From NCBI GenBank assembly GCA_910589015.1, contig CAJUSA010000005.1:4786-68785 (forward strand): a stretch of 64,000 nt of DNA, given 5' to 3'. The translations under genes and the position numbers were made by a program. This DNA comes from an uncultured Christensenellaceae bacterium (lineage in GTDB: Bacteria; Bacillota; Clostridia; Christensenellales; Borkfalkiaceae). This document shows, piece by piece, positions 57,165-63,002 of the stretch (position 1 is its first letter; the number at the start of each line of letters is the position of its first letter). The notes under the pieces are model-generated. The model worked only from the letters and a program-made list of their open reading frames with translations. It ran no database searches and had not been told where the DNA came from.

Positions 57165-58469
57165 ATGACAACTTGCAAAAAAATCGTGACCGCGCTTGCG
57201 GCGGTGCTGTTATTGCTAACGTGCTTATGTCTGCGCACCTTTTCCGCCACGGCGGAAGAGGTGCGCTATACTGCCGTATTGGACGATCTGCAAACGGACG
57301 CGACGTTCCGCGCCGAAGACTATCCCGCGGACGCGTCGGATAGTTCTTTGCAAGTGATCCAGATCGCGGAAAGCGTCAACGGCGAGCTATTCGTATATGT
57401 CTATTCCCCTTCGGGAAGAGCGGCGACGTCGGTAAACATATCGACGGCGATCAACGATTTGAACCCAAAAAATTATGCGCTCGTGCGGCTTGATCAGAAC
57501 GGCGTATTCGGGAAATACCGTGCGGAAGGCTTGACGGTACGGCGGGAAACGACGCGGTATTATGATATCCCGTCGATCTTCCGAGCGTGGGAAGAGGGGG
57601 ACGGGATACCCGAAGGCGAAAATACGGTGACGGAAATATCGTACGCGGTGGGCAAGCAATACACGGCAAAAACCGAAAACGGCACGGTTACATATTCTTG
57701 CGTAGATACCGAAACAATACTTGTTACGGATAAATACTGCGGCTATGTGCGGTATAGCAACGGGTTCAAGCTCACGACGATTGATAAATGCGATAGTTGG
57801 TACGTCGCGTTTACGACGGATAAGAAGATCGAAAAATTGATCGAGGCAGACGTTTATTTTATCGAAGAACGGTATATGAACGGTGCGGTTATAGGCGAAC
57901 CGCAATCGAAGTACGCGTATCTTACCGCAAAGCAGACGGGAAAAACGGACGCGGACGGGTGGTTTTCCAAGCAATACGAATGGGAACGGATCGAGAGCGT
58001 GGCAGACTTCACTGCCAACGAAGATTTGACGGACGAAACGCAGGCGGCACTGCGTGGCAAAGAGTGGGTGCTGCGGTTTACCGAAACCGATTGGGAAGAG
58101 AACAAAGGCGCGCCGATCAGAACTTATTCGAAAATAACAGACGTAACTGTGTTGCGGTTGCAATTCGAAACGGAAGGGAAAGCCTATAATTTGGGCGTGG
58201 TGGATAACAAGCAGGAAAAGAACCCCGACGCGCCGCCCGATAACAACGATACAAACGGACGCGATTTTTGGGGGTGGTTAAAAAGGATCTTCACGAACGC
58301 GCCGTGGTGGGTGTGGCTGATCGTTGCGGCGGGTGTGGTCGTGCTCTTAATGTTGGTAAAACCGCTTGCGCAATTCGTCTTTTTCCTTTTGAAAGGTGTT
58401 GCGATCATTATTACGTTTCCTTTCCGCGCCATTGTAGCGGCGATCAACCGAAGGAACGGTAAAAAATGA
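57165..58469 (+). CDS. Exported element protein with C-terminal membrane segments, possible minor coat
   Basis: 434 residues. The N-terminal signal peptide (hydrophobic about 8-24) has likely cleavage after FSATA. A large beta-rich extracytoplasmic part follows. The C-terminal region has an acidic/Asn-rich linker (DAPPDNNDTNG), TM helix 1 (about 381-398), TM helix 2 (about 401-418) and a basic tail NRRNGKK. A signal peptide, an exported domain and a C-terminal anchor match the layout of filamentous-phage pIII-type adsorption proteins; that is inference from architecture and from lying two genes before the Zot-like ATPase. Its stop overlaps the next start (ATGA). Confidence 0.7.
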   Translation: MTTCKKIVTALAAVLLLLTCLCLRTFSATAEEVRYTAVLDDLQTDATFRAEDYPADASDSSLQVIQIAESVNGELFVYVYSPSGRAATSVNISTAINDLNPKNYALVRLDQNGVFGKYRAEGLTVRRETTRYYDIPSIFRAWEEGDGIPEGENTVTEISYAVGKQYTAKTENGTVTYSCVDTETILVTDKYCGYVRYSNGFKLTTIDKCDSWYVAFTTDKKIEKLIEADVYFIEERYMNGAVIGEPQSKYAYLTAKQTGKTDADGWFSKQYEWERIESVADFTANEDLTDETQAALRGKEWVLRFTETDWEENKGAPIRTYSKITDVTVLRLQFETEGKAYNLGVVDNKQEKNPDAPPDNNDTNGRDFWGWLKRIFTNAPWWVWLIVAAGVVVLLMLVKPLAQFVFFLLKGVAIIITFPFRAIVAAINRRNGKK

Positions 58470-58618
58470 TTTGCTTTGAGTGTGAGCTATGGAACGGCGA
58501 GCGGCAGGAATGCGCGCTGGAAGAGGTCGAGGACGAAACGGAATTTTTGCGGTGCTGTCCGAACTCACCGCAGAACCGTGAACATTACGATGATTATAAA
58601 AAGGACGGCGAAACGTGA
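58466..58618 (+). CDS. Cys-rich 50-residue protein, translationally coupled
   Basis: A short ORF starting MICFECELWNGE, with Cys at positions 3, 6, 16, 30 and 31, and ending DYKKDGET. The ATG overlaps the upstream stop (ATGA) and its own stop overlaps the GTG start of the Zot-like gene (GTGA). Such tight chaining strongly suggests a real gene. CxxC...C...CC could bind zinc or form disulfides. It has no hydrophobic segment, so it is not a classical coat protein. Function unknown. Confidence 0.65.
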   Translation: MICFECELWNGERQECALEEVEDETEFLRCCPNSPQNREHYDDYKKDGET

Positions 58619-59415
58619 TCACAATCATTTTCGGCGCCCCGGGGGCGGGGAAGTCGTCGCTTAATACATATTTTTTGAAAAAGGCGTATTTCGAGAACGG
58701 GCGGGAGCTGCTGAACAGTACGCGGCGGCGCGTGCAGGCGATAAACGAGCAATTCGGGCGCAAGCTCACATTACCCGACGCGCCGCCCATTTACGCCGAC
58801 TACGACGTCAAGATCCATACAGGCTATAAAAAATGGTATGAGCCGTACTTTATTAACGGCTATTACTTCGGACTTCCGAACGATAAGTTTGAAACGCAGT
58901 TCGTTTACCCGAATAGCCGTATCCATTTTTCCGAGGCGCAGAGGTACTATAACAGCCGAAAAAGCACGACGTTACCCGATTGGGTAAGCCGCGCGTTTGA
59001 AATGCACCGCCATTACGGGCTTGAAATCTACCTTGACGTGCAGCGCCCTGCGCTGATCGATTTGAATATCCGCGAGCTTTGCAAGCGGTTTATCGAGGTT
59101 CTCGGCATGACGCATTACCGAAACGACCTCGGGGAAATTTACAAGACGGTATTCCGCTGCCGCGAGTTCACGAGCTGGGCAGAGGTAGACAAGTATATCA
59201 AGACGGGCGAAGGAGAGTTTATCGAAACGAGTTACGTTGACGAAGGGAACATTTTCGAGTGTTTCAACAGCACGTCGTTTTTCGAGGACTTCCTGCCGCC
59301 CGCGGGGAAAGACTTTACGGCGCTGCCGTCGAAACGTCGCGCAAAAGAGGAACGCACGGCAAACAACAAGTTTTACGCGGGCGAGGAGCCAAAAGAGTTT
59401 CGGGGGACGAAATGA
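58615..59415 (+). CDS. Zot-like ATPase (filamentous phage assembly/export type)
   Basis: A 266-residue P-loop protein starting at GTG. Walker A GAPGAGKSS (residues 7-15). The central part has the Zot/gpI pattern: a hydrophobic strand and SEAQ (106-109, where DEAQ is usual), Pro-Asp-Trp, HRHYGLEI (131-138) and LDVQRPALIDLNIREL (140-155). Inovirus Zot/pI proteins extrude the single-stranded genome through the membrane during virion assembly. I see no TM helix in the C-terminal part, unlike Gram-negative Zot proteins. Replacement of the Walker B Asp by Ser may affect ATP hydrolysis. The gene is coupled to both neighbours by overlapping start/stop codons. Confidence 0.82.
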   Translation: MITIIFGAPGAGKSSLNTYFLKKAYFENGRELLNSTRRRVQAINEQFGRKLTLPDAPPIYADYDVKIHTGYKKWYEPYFINGYYFGLPNDKFETQFVYPNSRIHFSEAQRYYNSRKSTTLPDWVSRAFEMHRHYGLEIYLDVQRPALIDLNIRELCKRFIEVLGMTHYRNDLGEIYKTVFRCREFTSWAEVDKYIKTGEGEFIETSYVDEGNIFECFNSTSFFEDFLPPAGKDFTALPSKRRAKEERTANNKFYAGEEPKEFRGTK

Positions 59416-59939
59416 ACGTTGCAAAAATACAAGAAGTCAAAGAACTGAACGAAACGTTTTACGAGCTGTACGGGGCGTTGCACGAGAACGCGGCGCACCT
59501 TACAACGAAACAGGTCGATTTCATGGGCGCAAAGCTGTACGAACTATACAGGGGCGAGTATGCGAAAATCGTCCATGCGTTGGAGTTAGAGAACGCGCGC
59601 GAAGAGTTTACACACCGCGAACGGTGTGCGCGCATGGTGCCGAGAGTGCGGCGGTTCCTGTGGTTCCGCCGTCCCGACTTGGGTAAGTACGCGCTGTCGC
59701 GTGAAAACCGCGCGGCGTCTGCGATCTTGGACGAGATCGAGGCAGAAACGGACGCGTTTTTCGAGCGCACGGAAAAGTTGCTTGACATTGCAAAAGAGCA
59801 GCAAGCGGATCAAATAAACAAAGTCCCCGAAAACGGGGAAAAAAGCGGTGACGTTTCGAGTGATCGAGCACGGAAAAGTCCCCGAAAACGGGAAGAAAGG
59901 GGGAAAGCGAATGACAATCAAAAACGAGTTCAAACTTAA
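59412..59939 (+). CDS. Element protein of unknown function, helical
   Basis: 175 residues; the ATG overlaps the Zot-like stop (ATGA). Mostly alpha-helical and charged (for example NVAKIQEVKELNETFYELY, then AILDEIEAETDAFFERTEKLLDIAKEQ), with a basic W-F-R-R-P segment in the middle and a hydrophilic C-terminal tail. The tail is encoded across two mini-hairpin repeats, giving VPENGEKSG and SPRKREERG, so the repeat has invaded or overlaps the coding sequence. It overlaps the next gene by 29 bp. No family recognised. Confidence 0.65.
   Translation: MNVAKIQEVKELNETFYELYGALHENAAHLTTKQVDFMGAKLYELYRGEYAKIVHALELENAREEFTHRERCARMVPRVRRFLWFRRPDLGKYALSRENRAASAILDEIEAETDAFFERTEKLLDIAKEQQADQINKVPENGEKSGDVSSDRARKSPRKREERGKANDNQKRVQT
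59823..59892. repeat. Pair of GTCCCCGAAAACGGGG mini-hairpins
   Basis: Copies at 59823-59839 and 59878-59892, 38 bp apart, each a CCCCG/CGGGG (or CCCG/CGGG) stem with an AAAA loop. Both lie inside the 3' end of the 175-residue gene. The pairing and spacing resemble the composite elements at 60296-60378 and 62180-62260. Confidence 0.8.
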
Positions 59940-60258
59940 AGGGTTTACGAAAATCGACGCAGGCGACGAAGGCGCCGTTTTTGTACGTTACGACGAGCCG
60001 CCTAAGGAAGAAAGAAAGCGCGAGGCAGAGCTGCGCGAAACGCCGATGTATTACGGCGGGCGCGATACGCTCAACTTTACGCTATCGGTTCCCATACCGC
60101 GCCGTTTCGATCGCAGCGTTACGGCATTGGCGATTGTCACGCGATCGAGCAAGTCGAGATACACGGCGATCTGCTATCACGACCGAAGGATTGAAACCTT
60201 TCGCGCCGATACATTGGGCGGCTTGCAAAAATGCGTTGACAGATTTTTCACAGATTAA
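59911..60258 (+). CDS. Small element protein of unknown function
   Basis: 115 residues. The start at 59911 is chosen for the preceding AAAGGGGGAAAG; a longer in-frame ORF start at 59848 lies in the mini-hairpin pair and lacks an RBS. The sequence is mixed alpha/beta with a PMYYGGRDTLNFTLSVPIPRRF stretch and many basic residues; there is no membrane segment and no recognised motif. By position between the Zot-like and replication genes it could be a single-strand DNA binding protein, but no OB-fold pattern can be claimed. Confidence 0.6.
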   Translation: MTIKNEFKLKGFTKIDAGDEGAVFVRYDEPPKEERKREAELRETPMYYGGRDTLNFTLSVPIPRRFDRSVTALAIVTRSSKSRYTAICYHDRRIETFRADTLGGLQKCVDRFFTD

Positions 60259-60295
60259 GCGCGCGAAAAGGCGGAAAAGGCGTGGTGCTCTAAAA

Positions 60296-60378
60296 GTCCC
60301 CGAAAACGGGGAAAAAATTGCGACGTCGGAAGACGATCAGATCTTCCGATCTTACAAAAAGTCCCCGAAAACGGGGAC
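60296..60378. repeat. Composite hairpin element, copy A
   Basis: Two mini-hairpins (60296-60312 and 60361-60378) flank a central segment holding GACGTC and GGAAGA..TCTTCC palindromes. The whole ~83 bp recurs in inverted orientation at 62180-62260 with only a few differences. A separate hairpin GCGGGAA/TTCCCGC follows at about 60444-60459, just before the replication gene. Confidence 0.85.
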
Positions 60379-60477
60379 GGGACAAAACGGAAAAGCAGCG
60401 AAACGGGCAAAAAAATGCCCGTCAGGTTGATTCTCACAAAACGGCGGGAAAATTCCCGCGTAAAGTAGGGATAATAA

Positions 60478-61548
60478 ATGACCGAAACGGTGGCAAAACC
60501 GAATAAACGCGAAAAGTTCTTGCGGGTACCGTATGCCCTTCGGGGGATCAAAATATCCGCAAACGGCAGAACGCGGCGTTTGAACAGGTCGGAACTGAAA
60601 GCAGTTTCGGCAGTGTTCAGCTTTACTTCCAAACAGAACGGGAGTAATTTCACATATTCGGAATTTGCCGCACGGTATCACGCGTCGAGCGTAACGGTCG
60701 GTCGTGCTATTCGTTCGGCGTTGGGGGCAAAGTTGATCGAACGCAAGAACGGTGCACATAATTATGAGCTAACGGACGCCGTAAAGCAACGTATCGATGA
60801 CAGTGCCGTTAAAAAGAACGACGCAGCCGAACCGCAACCGCCGTTTCTGAAAATCGAAGATTGGATATACCATGCGGAGTTTAACGGTCGGTATCTCAAA
60901 CAAAGCGAAATCGAAGTACTGTTCTATCTGTGCAGTCGAACGGAAGAGGGAAAAATATGCTTTAAGGCGACGGATCGATACATATCCCGCGGCTTGCAAT
61001 GCAGCCCTACGACGGTGGGAACAGCGCTTGACACTCTTGTCGAAATCGGGCTTGTAACGATCGTCGGCAGGAAGGCACGAAACGGGCATACGCGCACGAC
61101 GTACACACTTAACGATAATCTAATGCGGAACAAGCGCAACGCCGTTCTGCGCCCGCGTAGCAAGGGCAAGAGCGCCGCCGTCAAAGCGGCAGACGCTCAG
61201 AGCGAACGGGAATGGTATTACGCAGAAGCTCGGGCGCGAGCGGAACGCCGCGCGGCGTTCATGAACGAAGAGGCGCGCGCCGATGAGCGCTATGCAAATG
61301 CCGAAACGGAAATCAGAACGTTAGAACCGAAACTTGCAAAAGCGATCTTTCAGAACCTGCCCGAACGGGACGAGATATACAAGCGGTTGAAACGGGCGAA
61401 GATGATCCGCGCGGAACGGCTTACTGCGCTGAACCTTATAGAAGAAGACCTTTTGCCGCGTTGGAAGTGTAGGGCGTGTTCCGATACAGGTTTCCTTCCA
61501 AACGGACGCCCGTGCGGTTGTTATCCCCAAGGGGGAAAACGACCATGA
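60478..61548 (+). CDS. Replication-initiator-like protein with DnaC/DnaI-type zinc tail
   Basis: 356 residues. Residues about 30-110 form a winged-helix-type segment (YSEFAARYHASSVTVGRAIRS) and 120-215 a second one (ATDRYISRGLQCSPTTVGTALDTL), a double-wHTH layout seen in plasmid/phage replication initiators and replisome organisers. A basic helical linker (about 225-325) leads to a C-terminal zinc-like motif C331xxC334 x11 C346xC348 (CRACSDTGF..CGC), which resembles the N-terminal zinc module of DnaC/DnaI helicase loaders; the AAA+ ATPase is absent. It could bind the element's origin and recruit host helicase. No HUH or rolling-circle Rep motif is visible, which is unusual for an inovirus. 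A terminator follows at 61637. Confidence 0.65.
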   Translation: MTETVAKPNKREKFLRVPYALRGIKISANGRTRRLNRSELKAVSAVFSFTSKQNGSNFTYSEFAARYHASSVTVGRAIRSALGAKLIERKNGAHNYELTDAVKQRIDDSAVKKNDAAEPQPPFLKIEDWIYHAEFNGRYLKQSEIEVLFYLCSRTEEGKICFKATDRYISRGLQCSPTTVGTALDTLVEIGLVTIVGRKARNGHTRTTYTLNDNLMRNKRNAVLRPRSKGKSAAVKAADAQSEREWYYAEARARAERRAAFMNEEARADERYANAETEIRTLEPKLAKAIFQNLPERDEIYKRLKRAKMIRAERLTALNLIEEDLLPRWKCRACSDTGFLPNGRPCGCYPQGGKRP

Positions 61549-61636
61549 AAAGACAATGTAACTCCGTAGGCGAATTGAATAAGACGAGATAAACAGCGCG
61601 GACACCCGCGCTTAAAGTCGTGTAATAAAACAAGGT

Positions 61637-61670
61637 AACGCCTTTCCCATGCAGGGGGAAGGCGTTTTTA
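61637..61670 (+). terminator. Terminator after the replication gene
   Basis: Stem AACGCCTTTCCC / GGGGGAAGGCGTT (61637-61666) closing on a short loop, followed by a T-run. Confidence 0.8.
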
Positions 61671-61732
61671 TATGCCATACTGTACAAAATTGATACATAA
61701 CGAACGGATCAGAAACGGACGCCGAGTAATCA

Positions 61733-61778
61733 AAAGTGGACAGTAACAGGGAAAAAACGGTATCGAAAGTGGACAGTA
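61733..61778. repeat. Direct repeats, candidate iterons or operator
   Basis: AAAGTGGACAGTA occurs at 61733-61745 and 61766-61778, 33 bp apart (about three helical turns), followed by AT-rich TATATAAAA repeats near 61788-61806. This is origin-like, just downstream of the replication gene. From 61671 to 62276 I see no convincing gene. Confidence 0.5.
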
Positions 61779-62022
61779 TAAGACCTTATATAAAACCTCT
61801 ATATAAAAAGCCGCGTAAACCGCGGAAGAAGGGAAAGGCGGGCGGGCTGCGCCCGCACCCCGTGACGATAAAGAACGGCGCCGCGAAGGGCAAGACACAC
61901 GCGACGGACAGGCGCAAAAGCGGAATAAAAAAGAACGCCGCGGCGCGGCGGGACTGCGTACGGGAATGAACGAAGTCCCCGAAAGCGGGGAGGCGGCGAA
62001 CCAATCTATTTGGTTTGTGAGT

Positions 62023-62125
62023 TTTTTAGCCGTTTCCGACGTAGGGAACGCCGCCCGCCCGCAGGTGATGACGCGTGCGGCGAACCTGCGGGCGGGCGGT
62101 GCGAGTAGGCGGAAACGGCTAAAAA
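62023..62125. other. Very stable ~100-nt hairpin, candidate packaging signal or ssDNA origin
   Basis: Outer stem TTTTTAGCCGTTTCC (62023-62037) / GGAAACGGCTAAAAA (62111-62125), perfect 15 bp. Inner stem CCGCCCGCCCGCAGG (62051-62065) / CCTGCGGGCGGGCGG (62085-62099), perfect 15 bp, with a 19-nt loop. A small AACCAA/TTGGTT hairpin (61999-62015) precedes it. Such noncoding hairpins in filamentous phages serve as packaging signals or single-strand origins. Confidence 0.7.
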
Positions 62126-62179
62126 CCGAAACGGCGTTTCCAATGGGGTAAGGGGCGCAGCCCCTTCCGCATAAAGAAA

Positions 62180-62260
62180 GTCCCCGTTTTCGGGGACTTT
62201 GTGTAAGATCAGAAGATCTGATCGTCTTCCGACGTCGCGCCTTTTTCCCCGTTTTCGGGA
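62180..62260. repeat. Composite hairpin element, copy B (inverted relative to copy A)
   Basis: Mini-hairpins at 62180-62197 and 62246-62260 flank the reverse complement of copy A's central segment, including TCTGATCGTCTTCCGACGTC. About five positions and a one-base gap differ from copy A. A lone mini-hairpin variant lies at 61975-61991. Confidence 0.85.
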
Positions 62261-62276
62261 AACGAGCTAAAACGCA

Positions 62277-62305
62277 TTGACGGCGATACTATAATATGGT
62301 ATAAT
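62277..62305 (+). promoter_or_regulatory. Promoter of the small-peptide mRNA
   Basis: -35 TTGACG (62277-62282), 17-bp spacer, -10 TATAAT (62300-62305). The predicted start near 62312 gives a ~110-nt leader with a GTTGCC/GGCAAC hairpin, ending in the RBS at 62410. Confidence 0.75.
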
Positions 62306-62421
62306 GAAAGTCCGAGCGGCGTTGCCGTTTGGGGGCAACATGGGCGTTGCCATAGGCGGTTAGCCTCCAAGGGGGAACTGTGTAAGGAAACTTGCACGTT
62401 TATCTTGACGGAGGAATTTTT

Positions 62422-62520
62422 ATGAGATACTTAGATTTGTTGCTTTTACTTATCGAGCAAGGAATTATAAGCTCTGTTACCGTTACAAAAACTACGGTGA
62501 CAATTCGCATAAAAAAATAA
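62422..62520 (+). CDS. 32-residue hydrophobic peptide, candidate type I toxin
   Basis: ATG preceded by GGAGGA (62410-62415) at ideal spacing. The peptide begins MRYLDLLLLLIEQGIISS, then alternating Val/Thr (VTVTKTTVTI), and ends RIKK: a hydrophobic N-terminal half with a basic C-terminus, as in small membrane-acting toxins. It has its own promoter, a long structured leader and a shared bidirectional terminator that begins within its stop region. A convergent antisense promoter lies downstream. I do not recognise the peptide as Fst, Ldr, TxpA or BsrG. Alternative: a small membrane or regulatory peptide of the prophage. Confidence 0.65.
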   Translation: MRYLDLLLLLIEQGIISSVTVTKTTVTIRIKK

Positions 62521-62602
62521 CCGCCCACAAGTTGGCACTTCGGCGGCGGTTATTTTTTAACTTGCACTGAGGCTAACCGTTGAAAGCGCGCCCCTCTGTT
62601 GC
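62508..62602 (-). ncRNA. Predicted antisense RNA (candidate antitoxin)
   Basis: Transcription from the minus-strand promoter at 62637-62609 should start near 62602 and stop after the bidirectional terminator, giving about 90-95 nt. It overlaps the 3' end of the peptide mRNA. It also contains GTGCAAGTT (complement of 62559-62567), which can pair with AACTTGCAC in the mRNA leader at 62389-62397, 12 nt upstream of the RBS. No ORF is present in it. Confidence 0.6.
62515..62558. terminator. Bidirectional terminator of the peptide mRNA and antisense RNA
   Basis: Stem AAATAACCGCC (62515-62525) / GGCGGTTATTT (62545-62555) with T6 on the plus side (to 62558) and T7 on the minus side. It lies exactly between the two convergent promoters. 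Confidence 0.82.
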
Positions 62603-62608
62603 TCTTTT

Positions 62609-62637
62609 ATTTTATCACGCAAAAGGGGATATGTCAA
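62609..62637 (-). promoter_or_regulatory. Antisense promoter
   Basis: Minus strand: TTGACA (62637-62632), 17-bp spacer, TAAAAT (62614-62609); near-perfect consensus, pointing at the peptide gene. Confidence 0.78.
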
Positions 62638-62652
62638 CTATTTAGCGCGATT

Positions 62653-62715
62653 TTGCGGGTAGGAATTTGGGTAGCGAAATGAAAAACCCGTCCGAAGCGC
62701 TGTTTTTTGGGTAAA
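62653..62715. repeat. Candidate integrase arm sites, right end
   Basis: GCGGGTAGGAA, TTTGGGTAGCGAAAT (62666-62680) and TTTTTTGGGTAAA (62703-62715) resemble the TTTGGGTAGTAA pair near attL, 50-110 bp inside attR. Confidence 0.5.
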
Positions 62716-62763
62716 AAAGCCCGTTTTTTGCTTGTTTTTGAGAGTTTACGGCAAGCTGTTTAC

Positions 62764-62813
62764 GGTTCGGGACCAAGAGGTCGCGTGTTCAAATCACGTC
62801 GCCTCAACCAAAA
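62764..62813 (+). repeat. attR: displaced 3' part of tRNA-Pro
   Basis: 50 bp identical to 53659-53708. There is no tRNA 5' half here, so it is not a functional tRNA. The sequence just upstream (GCTGTTTAC) differs from the tRNA D-arm side. Confidence 0.92.
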
Positions 62814-62817
62814 AAAC

Positions 62818-62851
62818 CGTACTATGTTTTTACGTAGTACGATTTTTTTTT
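62818..62851 (+). terminator. Original tRNA-Pro terminator, now stranded beyond attR
   Basis: Stem CGTACTATG / CGTAGTACG (one T·G pair), loop TTTTTA, then nine T residues. It directly follows the tRNA 3' remnant. Confidence 0.82.
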
Positions 62852-62926
62852 GTTAAGACGGGCATGCGCGGTTCATATGACATTTTAATATCAAAAAGAA
62901 AATTTTAACAAATTTGCTCAAAACAA

Positions 62927-62956
62927 GTGACAAAGCACCCCGATTCTTGTTATAAT
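62927..62956 (+). promoter_or_regulatory. Promoter of the Na/phosphate symporter gene
   Basis: -35 GTGACA (62927-62932), 18-bp spacer, -10 TATAAT (62951-62956), 46 bp before the ATG. Confidence 0.65.
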
Positions 62957-63002
62957 AAACTTGTCTGTTTAACGGGTGGCGTTACGGGGAGTTTACAAAG
63001 GA

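Larger units (their letters stand above)
53659..62813. mobile_element. ~9.15-kb integrated element in tRNA-Pro, inovirus-like prophage
   Basis: Bounded by the 50-bp att repeats. Contents in order: tyrosine integrase and a small coupled gene, XRE repressor (all minus), then plus-strand genes: two membrane/exported proteins, a Cys-rich 50-mer, a Zot-like ATPase, two small unknown proteins and a replication-initiator-like protein. A noncoding region with strong hairpins and a small toxin-like locus follow. Size, the Zot-like ATPase, integrase and tRNA target fit inoviruses integrated in bacterial genomes. No stand-alone major coat protein was recognised, so this could be a diverged or satellite form. 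No capsid, terminase, tail or conjugation gene is present. Confidence 0.75.

Noticed and set aside
60320..60355. Resemblance of AGATCGGAAGA-type sequence to sequencing-adapter ends (also near 3094-3106)
   Set aside because: The match is partial. The sequence lies in a longer element present in two diverged, inverted copies with matching flanks, so adapter contamination does not explain it.
61736..61969. 77-codon basic ORF downstream of the replication gene
   Set aside because: It starts at a GTG inside the direct repeat with no RBS, runs through hairpins and low-complexity Lys/Arg codons, and is better explained as noncoding origin DNA. A small basic protein cannot be fully excluded.
62764..62813. 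Second tRNA gene
   Set aside because: Only the 3' part from the anticodon stem onward is present; there is no acceptor 5' strand or D arm. It is attR.
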